Below, in pieces: positions 24,740 through 35,413 of a DNA stretch of 64,000 nt. This stretch comes from Mansonella perstans (Eukaryota > Nematoda > Chromadorea > Rhabditida > Onchocercidae): assembly GCA_037074765.1 (NCBI GenBank), contig JBAMDO010000097.1, forward strand, positions 1-64,000, read 5' to 3'. The position numbers and the translations under genes were made by a program. A model generated the notes under the pieces. It worked only from the letters and a program-made list of their open reading frames with translations. It was not told where the DNA came from and searched no databases. The first letter of the stretch is position 1, and each line of letters begins with the position of its first letter.

Positions 24740-27700
24740 TAAACTTGCCAGAAATGCAATCATTTTAAAGCATGCATAGCGGGCAGATAATAATAATTAC
24801 ACTGGTATCGATAGATGATCAGAAGAAAAAATACAACTATAGTTGTAAAAAAAAAAGGGAAAATCAGTATAGCTAAAAATGTAACGTTAGAGTTAAATGA
24901 TTTACAATGACATTTAGCTGATATTTCCATGTATGTTTATCCTTTAATCTCATATGCACCTGTGGTACATCGATTTCATTTTTTCCTGTGAATTGGGGGG
25001 GAAACGGAACGAAATGAGGAAATCTTGTGAAGAATTGATAGAATAAATGATTAGTTGAAATCATTAAAAAAATTTCAATATATGTTTATGTTTTAACCTT
25101 TAACCTTAGACATACACAGATATATCGATGGTGTACTTTTTTTTTTGTGAAAAGCGAGAAGTATGAAGGAATCATATTTGATAGCATTGATTATGAAGGA
25201 ATCATATTGATAACATTGATTATGAAGGAATTTTGTTGATGTAGCACTGATAAATGGCAGTTGGAATTTCGAGAAAAAAAAGTAAACCTCAATGTGTAGA
25301 ACTCACTTAATCAGTAATTTATGCTATAGGCTTAGGTTTAGGCTTCGAATAATAATTTGTGCTGTATTTATGATGAAAGATAATTTTGGAGAAATTTTTC
25401 AAAACTGTCATTTTTTTTCTTCCTTGTTCTTGTATAATGACTAATTAATATATTTTTTTTGGTTAGAGATTATTTAATATTTCAATAAGTTAGTTATAAA
25501 TTTGCTAAGATTGAATAATAAGAAATAATTAATTAATGAAATTTGAAGGAAAGAAAAGTTTTGCGTAAAAATGCTTTTTAGTTATAATAAAGCTTTTTTT
25601 TGTGTACCTTTTTTTAATCTTCAAATAACTTTATCATCAAATAATTAATAATATACTTGAAATTATTTCAAATTTACGTGAATATTAAAATAATTTTGCT
25701 GTTAATTTTAACAGCACATTACAGTATTCTCATTCTCAACAATTGATTTAGTATATTTTTATAATTGTTCTTCAATCTACCGTAATCTACAACTTTTGTG
25801 TGGTTATGTACGTTGTTTATGTCTTATTCATCTTTTTGAAGGTCATCTGACTAATCACTTTGGCAAATACCCATTGTATTGTATGTACTGCTCAAAATTT
25901 CTACGCATTGTGAATAAGGCATCATCTTGTAGGATGCGAAAGAATGAAAAATGAATAGGCATGCAAATTTGCATGGAAATTAAAATCCAATGAAATTATG
26001 AAATTCCTTTAAAAAGGAATTTCTATCCAAAAAATTTGCATATTTTATTCATTTGCATAAATTACAAAATCATTTTCTAGCAATATATAAAATTTATAAA
26101 AAAAAACAAATAAAATAAATAAAAAAAATCTGTAACAATTATTTTTTGCTGTTTTATTTCAAATAAAATTTTTAAAATGAGAAAATAAAAATTTTAAATA
26201 AATACAAAAAGAAAAAAATAAAAAAATACAGAAACAACTTAATAAAATTTTATTTTTTTTTCGTTTTTTATTTGATTTAAAATTTTTTAATTCTAAAAGA
26301 ATTTGTGTTGTAGATGTACGTGTGCGAACAAGTGAAAAATATCGTATGGTATACAATGATTATCAACGATTAGAATTGGAGAAAGAATTTCGTACGTCAC
26401 AATTTATTAATTCGGAACGTAAATCACAACTTTCATCCGAATTACAACTTACGGAACGACAAATTAAAATATGGTTTCAGAACAGGTTAGAATTCGAATT
26501 GAGAAATATTTGCGATAGTTACAAATGAGTGGTAATGCATGATTCTTTCTTTTTTTCCACTTTTTTTCTTTTTTGAGGCAAGAATTCAAAAAATTAAATT
26601 TTTGTTTGCATTATATCCAAAAAAAAGAAACAAACAAACAGTAATTAAATAATTAAATGAAGAAAAGTAATTAGTGATTAAATGAAGACAAAGGAAGAAA
26701 TTTTTTCCATTCAATTTATTCAATTCATTTAGAATAAAAAAATTTTTAAAGGATGTTCTTTTTTTTAAATTTGTTGATTGAAATTTTTGTAGCATTGAAA
26801 GAATGAATGGATAATATGTGAAAAAGAAAATAACAAATAAAATGTATTCATTTATAAATATTTTGTAATAATTATTAATTGTTTATATAATTTTTCAAAT
26901 ATTATCTTTCACGGTTTTTTTCCCTTTCAAAAGTTTTTTGCAAATGAATGAATGAATTAATTAAATGAATAAAAAAATCTTGCATTTTTTTTTTTATTAC
27001 TAAAATATTACATTTCTTTGTTTTTTCTTTTTCCATCTGTGTATGTGTCTGTATGTATGCATTTGTGTGTATGTGTTTTTTTTTTAAAAATTATTCACAA
27101 TCGTCTGTAGTGCATATGAGGCTATGCAATTTAAATTTGTGCACATATGAAATAATTAACTTAATTCAATTAATTCATATATATGTGGGTATCTATGTGC
27201 ATGTTCTGTATGTGTGTGTGTGTGTGCTTATTGAAATTATTCATAAACGTCCACAATGCATATGGCTATGTAATTAAAAATTTGAATATGTGCGAAAATA
27301 ATTAATTTAATATAATTAACTGATTTATTTTTTTTCCCACATCTATAAATTAAATCTAAATAAATTTTCATACAAAAAAAAATCATTTGAAAAACTTTTG
27401 GATTCATGCAATGTGTGATAATTATCATAAATTAATAATTAACAAAAAAAAAGTATTGCCAAAAATTTGATCAAGAAAAGATAATGAAAAATTTATTACA
27501 TGTTTCATTAAGGTAAATTTGTTTCATAGAGATAATATCACTTTTTGTACTCTCATTTTTCTTCTTCCTTTGCCCCTTTACTTTTACCTTTACTTTTCAT
27601 GTTATCATTTCCGCTTTTAATCTTTACTATTTCCGCACCTAATCAAAATGGATTGATGAAAAGAATAAGAAGAGAAAGATAGGAAGAAAACAAAGTAAAG

Positions 27701-28002
27701 ATATGAAATAAAGAAATGAGCCGTTTTTTTTTGCTAAAACATTGCGACAATTGCGCAATACAAAAGTTTGATTTATGTTTGGGGACAGTTGCTCGGGCGG
27801 TTAGATAGATATGATATGGACTGTTTTAATAATAAAAGTTGATCTAAGGATAAAAAAATATACAAAAAGAATATTTCTTTCTTTGTTTTTTTGTTTATTA
27901 ATAATTTTGCTTTTAAATTTTATCAAAAATTTTATACTCAGTTAAAAATAAATGAATAATAAGTATTCGGCATTATTATCATATTTATTATTGTTTTTAT
28001 TA

Positions 28003-28047
<45 letters not shown>

Positions 28048-30988
28048 GTTATTATTATTATTATTATCTTCAATATATTATTGCTATCATTATCACCATT
28101 GTCATCATTATCACTATTGTCAACAATCACCATCATTATCACCATTATCATCAATACTGTTCTCATCCACAACATCATCATTATCAATTATCGTCCTCAA
28201 TCTTATCAACAATATCATCATCATCATTACTGTAATCATTAAAGTGGTATTTCAGACGAATATTTTCCCTTCCCTACTTGCTACCGGTCGTTTCATTCTG
28301 GTATGGGATTTAATCATCTGTTACAGTACTTTAATGCTAAAGCATAAAATTAAATATCAATTGATTAATTTTGGTAATAATTAATTAAAACGAATTATAG
28401 AAATAAAGTCAATACGTTTCAAGTAATTAATATTTATTATGATACGATCAAAAAAACAAAAAAAGAAAGGAAAAAGAATTATTAATTACTTTTTAAACTT
28501 TCATTTTATATAATTTGTTCGTTCATCCCATAAATACTGTAAGTAACTATTACTATGACTATTAGAATATAATACTGTAACAAAGTAGAAAATTGATATT
28601 TATACCTGAAAAAATTTAAATGCTATCTTCTGAAAATGAAGAAGTAAATTTTACAAATAAAAATTACTTTGCAATTAATTCAAATTCAAATTTTATCTTA
28701 TCACACTTTTCATATCTCTTTACTCCTTTTCTTTTTAAGCCTAAAAATTTTCCTCGATTGCAATTTAGCATTTTGTTATTTTATTACTTTTCATAAATAA
28801 TTTTAACCTAGATCAACCCAATTAATCAACCAGCAGATCAATTAATTTCAATTTATTAATGCACTAAAATAGGTCAGTTAGTTGCAATTACTTCGAATTT
28901 TTTCCCAACCAAACTAAATCATTTAAATAATTACTAACAATTTAAGAAAGAGAAAAAAATAGAAAAGCAAATTGTTGCATGTTTTTATGGGACAATAAAT
29001 TGCTGTTGCAAAAAAAAAAATTTTAGGCTCTAAAAATCAAATTTGAAAATGTATTTCAAAATTTCAAAATAAAAAGCTATAAAATTTTTTACTATCTTTT
29101 TTTTCCTTCTTGCAAAATGATTTTTCATTTTGTCCGATAGATAATTGCGATAATTATTGTGAAAAAAATTTTTGAAGTAATTTTTAGGAAAAATTATTGC
29201 ATTTCTTATTTGCTCGCAGTTTTTGCATATTCCAAACATTTCATTTTAAGACATTACTTGTTTTTTTTTAAACATAAAGCTGGCTGAACAAAAAATATTT
29301 TACAATTCCAATTTTTGCACTAACTGATGTATCAAAATAAAAAAGTAAAGAAAAAATATCGAAATAAAAAAAAATGCTATGTCAAAATGATAAATGATTT
29401 GGTCGTTGGTGATAATAAGCCAAAAATTAAACCATTATAAAAATGATTTGGCCAGTGGTGATAATAAGCCGAAAAATTAGACTATTTTGAATCAAAGCAA
29501 ATTTCTATATGAGTGGAAATAATTAATTTCAAAAAAAAATGCCTTTTTTTCAAGACAAAACATTCTTTTAAATTAGAATTAAATTCTTTTTAAGAAATTA
29601 AAATTTTTTCTATGAAAAAAACCAAAGAAAAATCACAAAAAAGAAAAAAACAATTTAAAAAAATGTAACCGAAACTTCATCAATATTTGATTTGCAACAA
29701 AATTCCCGGTCAATAATTAACAAATATTGTGATTTTGAAATTATGATTATTTACAAAAAAAAAAGTTTCCAAACTATTTATTAAAAAAAGAAAAACCATA
29801 CTTACTTGTTGTATATGATATCGATTAATTAAAGTAATTTATTTCTGATTTTTCGGTTTTTTTTTACTCAAAATGCGCCAAATGTTTTGTTTCCTGTTGT
29901 TGAAAGAATAATTTGTCGTTTTTGAAAGTGTTATTTTACGCCGCTGCTACTATTATTTGCATAAAATTATCCCAGCTTATCGATCCACTTAGCCTTATTT
30001 GTCTTGGGTCATCAGGTCACATACAATCTAGCATATCTTTGTATCATATGCTAATCAATGCTCGGTTTGTGTCGGCAATGTCTTGAAATGTAAAAATATT
30101 GAATAAATATGAAAAAAATAAAGATTTCATTTACAAAATAGCGATGCTTATGAGGCGGGGAAATTTTCATTTCAAATTATTTTTTAAATTATTAAAATTA
30201 TCAGTTAAAGCAACGGAGATTAAATAATTTAAATTACCATTGAAATAATAATTTGAAAAATGAATGGACGACGAATATAAGAAGTAAGTGAAAGTAATTA
30301 AAATTGGAATTTTTAATTGAAACGATGATTTTAGAATGATCGAATAACTGAAATGATGATTAATTGGCTTTTTTGCATGTAACCCATCCAAGCAACTAAA
30401 TTTGAATTTTAAGTTTCTCTTCAATTTATCCCAATGATTTTTTTTCTCATTCAATGAAATTTGAAATTAATTTTCCATTAAAGTTTCTTTCTTTGATTTT
30501 ATTTCGTTTAAAAATTTAAATGAAAAATAAAAATTTATTACTTAAATGTGTTCTGTGTTGAAATATAAAGTTGTATGCAAAATTTTTTTTAGTTCTAAAT
30601 AATCTAACAAAACAATTAAACAATAAAGCAATTAATTAAAATTATTAAATAATAAAGCAATTAACCAAAATCATTAAATAAATAAGCAATTAACTGAAAT
30701 CACTAAATAATACGGAAATAAATTATTAAAATTTTTAATCAATTGTCAAATAATAAAGCGACTAATTAAAATAATTAAACGATAAAGCCATTAATCAGTA
30801 TCATTAAAAAACGGAAATTAATTAAATTATTAAAGTTTTTAATCATTTTATTAAGAACTAGAAATTAAATTTGCTTTATTCAATTCAATTTTTTTTTCTC
30901 TTTTTGACTGATTATTTTAATTTTAAATTAATTTATTTGTAGGCGTGCAAAAGATCGTCGTGAAAATAAGAAAACAAGATTGGTATGA
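22049..30988 (+). CDS. pal-1: Caudal-type homeodomain transcription factor (PAL-1/CDX)
   Basis: Nuclear factor that specifies posterior fate and, in C. elegans, the C/D blastomere lineages. Four coding exons: 22049-22564, 22789-22906, 26314-26485 and 30943-30988; 283 residues (C. elegans PAL-1 is about 270). The N terminus is low complexity: His-rich GHHHYHHQH (35-43), an Ala run at 94-102 and six Gln in exon 2. The homeodomain is about 218-277: [20 protein letters not shown], then [18 protein letters not shown] with Gln50 (267) and Asn51 (268). [14 protein letters not shown] and RAKDRR point to nematode PAL-1. Intron 3 splits the Arg52 codon. The last exon ends TTG GTA TGA, giving a short tail (ENKKTRLV) as in PAL-1; GTATGA could also act as a donor, but no matching downstream exon was found. 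Introns 2 (3.4 kb) and 3 (4.5 kb) are far longer than others here, suggesting intronic enhancers. Confidence 0.93.
22990..23335. repeat. Degenerate tandem array in pal-1 intron 2
   Basis: Loose repeats of about 40-45 bp built on AAATTAATTGTACTTAAATA and TTGAAAAAGAA, about 7 copies, none identical. Confidence 0.55.
24703..24734. repeat. Poly-T run in pal-1 intron 2
   Basis: An uninterrupted run of about 32 T. Its true length may vary between individuals or reflect sequencing limits. Confidence 0.9.
25960..26058. promoter_or_regulatory. Octamer (POU-type) palindrome cluster in pal-1 intron 2
   Basis: CATGCAAATTTGCATG (25960-25975) is a perfect 16-bp palindrome containing two overlapping ATGCAAAT octamers on opposite strands. 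A third octamer (ATTTGCAT) is at 26051-26058. Between them, 26000-26023 is an inverted repeat with 11-bp arms (GAAATTCCTTT / AAAGGAATTTC) around AA. The cluster ends about 255 bp before the homeodomain exon. ATGCAAAT is the classical POU-homeodomain site; enhancer function is inferred. Confidence 0.45.
27743..27759. promoter_or_regulatory. C/EBP palindrome element, copy 1 (pal-1 intron 3)
   Basis: TGCGACAATTGCGCAAT. Its last ten bases (27750-27759) are the perfect bZIP palindrome ATTGCGCAAT, the optimal C/EBP site. GATA-like motifs (AGATAG, TGATAT) follow within 70 bp. An identical 17-mer lies at 32872-32888. Confidence 0.5.
28004..28070. repeat. (ATT)n microsatellite in pal-1 intron 3
   Basis: About 20 ATT units with single-base interruptions, followed by CATTATCACC-type repeats to about 28230. 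The overlapping open frames are poly-Ile/Leu artefacts. Confidence 0.85.
29930..30090. promoter_or_regulatory. Less AT-rich island with DR2 motif in pal-1 intron 3
   Basis: About 160 bases noticeably richer in G/C than the rest of the intron and free of simple repeats. It contains GGGTCA-TC-AGGTCA (30006-30019), a direct repeat of nuclear-receptor half-sites with a two-base spacer. CTTATCGATCC and a CTAATCAAT homeodomain-like site flank it. This is a candidate intronic enhancer from composition and motifs only. Confidence 0.35.
30608..30850. repeat. Degenerate AT-rich array in pal-1 intron 3
   Basis: Loose units of about 33-35 bp sharing AATAATAAAGCAATTAA and ATTATTAAA, about 6 copies, ending roughly 90 bp before the last pal-1 exon. 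Confidence 0.5.
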
Positions 30989-32871
30989 AATATTTTATCA
31001 CGGCCTATCTCATCAATTATCGCTATTAATCATCAAACCTTGTGTTTTTCTGCTTTTTTTTCTTGCCAGATTTTTCTAATAAGCTAATAGTTAATTAAAT
31101 GAATTGTTAATTAATAAAAATATTTTAATTATTCCAGTGTTAATAGTTTTTTTTGTTTTTTTGTTTTTATTTATTATCCTTTAATACTGTTGTTTCCTTT
31201 TTTATGAAGAGCAAAATAAACAAAAAGCAAAACAAACAACTTTTATTACCGAATATTATATGAAGTAAAATGAATTAATTTCATTTTTTAAATTTAAAAT
31301 AAATTTTTTCTAAAAAAGAACTCATGCAAAAATTTTTTCGTTCTGAATAATTTAACAATTGATGGATATTATAAAAGAATAAAAATTTTTTTTAATTGAT
31401 GAAATTTTTGGGTAGTAAAAAAGGATAAAATTTATGTAGAGTTTAAAAACAAAAAAAAAAAATCAAATTTCTCAATTAGTTTATAAAAACAAACTTTTGA
31501 TTGCTTATTTCCGTCTAAAATGTAACTATGCAAACTAATTATTTTAATTAATTTAAAGAAATTTTTTTTTAAGAACTTTTTATAAATTGATTTTTTACTT
31601 TTATCTGTCACTGTATATTATAATTATTGCATCCTTCTGTGTGTTTTTGTTATGACAAAGCAAATGAAGTCTGTGATTTCTTTTTGGCAATAATCCTTTG
31701 AATTTTTTAAAATCTTGTTTTGTGTGCTTTTTTTTTCTTTTTGTTCAGTGCATTAATTTATATTTTTAGTGATTGATTAATAATTCACTTGTTCATTTTT
31801 TTCTTTTATGCTTATTATATTTACTTGTTTACACAGGTCTGTTTGTTTGTTTATTCATTTGTCTACTTGTTTAATCGCTTTTTTTCTTTGAAATAAATTC
31901 AGGGTTCTTTTGTTTTTTTAATTTTAATATCACTTAATTTTTTTGATACAATTGTTCAATTTATTTTTGTCATTTGTCTGCATAATTGATTTCATATACG
32001 ACGGGATTACCAAATTCTCATTGCTTTTTTTCGCTTCTAATTTTAAAATATAATTATCAAATTCATTAAATTGTTTAATTCATTTAATTTTTTTGTACAC
32101 ATATATTTTTTTCTTCAACTTTATTGCGTATTCGTATGATTGATGACTAATAATTTCTGATAATGAATTTTCCTGAAATGAATTTCTGATAATAAATTCT
32201 CGTTTTTGCAATTTTTCAATTATCGATCGTCATTTATAATTTATTTTTATCACTATCATGTCATCATCATCATCATCATCATCATTATCATCATGGTCAT
32301 CGATTCATTGTCATCCGAAATATCACACATACTTCAAGATCATTTGTAAAATTGCCTTTAATCCTTTTTTTCTTTTTTTTGTTAATAAATTAGCAATAAA
32401 TTTATTGTGTTAAAACATAATACATAATAATGAAAAAAAAAAAAAAAAAACAGAAATGAATATCTAACTATTTAATCCAGTATTTTAAAATCCACCTAAG
32501 AACTTTTGAAATTAAATTTAATTTAATTTCGTTAATTACTATAAATAAGCAAACAAGCCATAGCAACCAATAAATTCTATTATTTAAAGCAAATTTAATA
32601 CATCATATTTTTGATTTATATAATAAAAATTTTATTACCAAAAAAAATGAAAGCGAAAAAAAAATCAAGGATTTTAAATGTAACAAATTCAGAAAAAAAA
32701 CAATATGTTTCATAATCCTACCGAATTTTCAATTTATTTCAACCCACAGAAAAGAAGAATGTTAATTTCTGGTATAGTTTAGTTCATAAGAGAAAAGTTA
32801 CAAAAGAAATATTATAAAAGATAGTTTATGATGAAAGTAAGAAAAACAAAAGAGTGATGACACCGACACAC

Positions 32872-32888
32872 TGCGACAATTGCGCAAT
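32872..32888. promoter_or_regulatory. C/EBP palindrome element, copy 2 (downstream of pal-1)
   Basis: The identical 17-mer TGCGACAATTGCGCAAT, with ATTGCGCAAT at 32879-32888, about 1.9 kb after the pal-1 stop codon. It sits in a patch with repeated ACCGAC motifs (32860-32910). Confidence 0.5.
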
Positions 32889-33369
32889 TAGAACCGACAA
32901 AACCGATTTGATCAAATGATTTCTATAGTTTCATTTTACTTTTTTTCACACATGTGTACACTCACTAGTGTATAGTAAATTGCTGCAGTTAAATGAGAGA
33001 AAAAAAGTTTTAGCTGAATTGAGGGATTTTTTTCCTATCGATATTTTTCCCGAGGGACAAAAAAAATATTTTAATAGTAATTTAATTATTACTTCAATAT
33101 TTGATATACCTTTAATAGTTTATTTCCATTTTGCTCAACAACAATTACTTCACTATTTCAGTATTTGATAGCTTTAATGGCCAAAAATTTTTCATTCAAA
33201 ATTACCATATACTATTTATTGCCAATATAATTACTGTCAAATGGAGAATCACTTTGTATGAAACGAATACCTGAAAATTTAATATAAAACATAAGACAGA
33301 AAAAAAAAAAAACAGAAACAGAAATAACATAATTAAAAGAAACCTGATGTAAATAATTTAAGCATTATT

Positions 33370-33520
33370 ATAATTAACACTATCCAATGTTTACGATATA
33401 ACGATCTATATCCAGTAACATTATCCAGATCTGTATTAACACTATCCACCTCTATCTTAGAACTATCCAGATTTATATTAACACTATCCAGATCAATTAA
33501 CACTACCCAGATCTCTATAT
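33370..33520. repeat. Short-period repeat, AACACTATCCAGAT core
   Basis: Five or six copies of a unit of about 22-28 bp with the core AACACTATCCAGAT and a TCTATATT-like linker. Confidence 0.7.
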
Positions 33521-33639
33521 TCAAATTGATTTCATAAGATTTATTTATTTATTTATTTACTTTTTTTTTGGAAACTAAACAATTATACAAAATAATTAAG
33601 AAAATAGTTTATGTTCCAATTTGATGATTACTAATAAAT

Positions 33640-33925
33640 GATAATGAATGAATGTGATAAGAGAATTTTACTAACAATTATCATTATTAGTAAATATAAT
33701 TATTATCACTAACTAATTGCCAGACACATGAATCAATCCATTATTAACATAAGAATTTACTAACAATTATCAGTAGCAAATATAATTGTTGTCACTAATT
33801 GCCAGACAAATAAATCAATTCATTATTAATATAAGACAAGAATTTTACTAACAGTTATTATTAGCAAATATAATTGTTATCACTAATTGCCAGATAAATT
33901 AATCAATTCATTAAATAACATAAAT
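33640..33925. repeat. Three-copy tandem repeat, about 95-bp unit
   Basis: Three related blocks, each with TTTACTAACAATTATCA, AAATATAATTGTTATCACTA, ATTGCCAGACA and AATCAATTCATTATTAA. Copies differ by small indels. Confidence 0.75.
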
Positions 33926-35413
33926 AAGGATCATGCGAACATTTTGAATTTGAATTTCTCCTGAATATATAATGATCAATGCAAGCAAAGCAATTTTTTT
34001 TCTTTTATTCCCTTATATATTTCCATTTTTTTCATATATCAATTATTATTAATGAGCAAATATTAAAAAGAGGAAATAAAATTAGTAATGCAAAATAATA
34101 CAAAATTATTTGCCTAAAATAAGAAATATGAAAATTATCTGATGAGAGATAGTAAAATAATGAAAGATCATAAAAACGAACGTTCCTTAAAACATTATTA
34201 ATGAAACAACACAATAAAAAAAAAAAATTCAGCAATTATTATCAAAACCTATTTGAAAATTTCGTTTTTTTTGATCTGAAAAAAATCACATCTAAAATTA
34301 TTGTATCTAAAAAAAATTACATCTATTTTGAGCTATATTAAATGAAGTCTTTTTTTTTTATCTATAAAAGATGACATTCAAAGTTTTCCATGATTTTTTA
34401 TTAGTAAAAATTGCTAAAATGCAAAATTATTATACTCAACCGAATAATTTTATTCAATATTTTTTTTTGCAAAAATGTCATTGGCCACTTTCGAAATTAT
34501 ATGTCTCACTTTTAATTAATTATATGATCAAAAAAAAAAGCAAAAAATAAGCCATAAAAAAGCAAAACAAAAACAATAAGCCATACGTGTGAAATCTACG
34601 TTGGACAGTATGACATAAAAACACGTATTCAAGTAAAAAGGCTTTTAAACTATCAAGATGAATTAAAAAAAAATTGAAATTTGCTTTTTTGAACTTTGGA
34701 ACAATTTTTGAAGTCATCGATTTTTTTTAACTGATCAGTTTGTTTTTCAACAATCAGTAAACTAAATTTTATGAAAAATTTATTGCAATAATTGGTGTGG
34801 TGTAAGTGATATCCTCTGTCTGTTGAATGTTTATCAAAATCAAGATCTAGCTCTAAAGAAAACCTTTGAAACAAATAAAACATTAACCGGGTTAAATTAC
34901 CTAAACCAATAAATGAATGGAATATAAAAAAATAATAGAAACAGTGAGATAATATGGTACAGCCATTATAAACATATCACATAAGAAGTTCGTTTTTGAT
35001 ATGATTTTTGCTTTGCTGTATTTTATTTTTATTTTTTCTATTAAATCAAATTCAAAAATGTAAAATTACATCGAAAGCATATTGTCATTGGTTAATTGAA
35101 AAACTTTTTTTTAATCAAATATAATTTATATCAGTTGAAAGAAGCAAAATTTCAATTCTTATCTTAAGTAGATAAGGATGAATTGTGATATTATTAACTC
35201 ATACGAAAAATATAACATTGCAGTAGAAGTGAAGTTAAAAAAGAAAATACAACAAAAATTATCACTTTGTTTCCTTTGCACAAAAACTTGCAATAAAATT
35301 ATTTCAATTAAATTAACAATAATTTAACAAATGTTAACAAGAAACTCTCTTGCAATACTGATGACCAAACAAACATTGATAAGATTTAGTTCCTTTTCTT
35401 TCGACCGTTCAAA

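Larger units (their letters stand above)
30989..35413. other. pal-1 / USP32 convergent intergenic region
   Basis: A 4.4-kb tail-to-tail interval holding the 3' UTRs of both genes. It contains the second C/EBP-type element (32872-32888), an ATC-rich microsatellite (32256-32295), a short-period array (33370-33520) and a three-copy repeat of about 95 bp (33640-33925). No gene seen. Confidence 0.6.

Noticed and set aside
27942..28384. Open frames of 80-112 codons rich in Ile, Leu and His
   Set aside because: ATT/ATC repeat translation inside pal-1 intron 3, on both strands.
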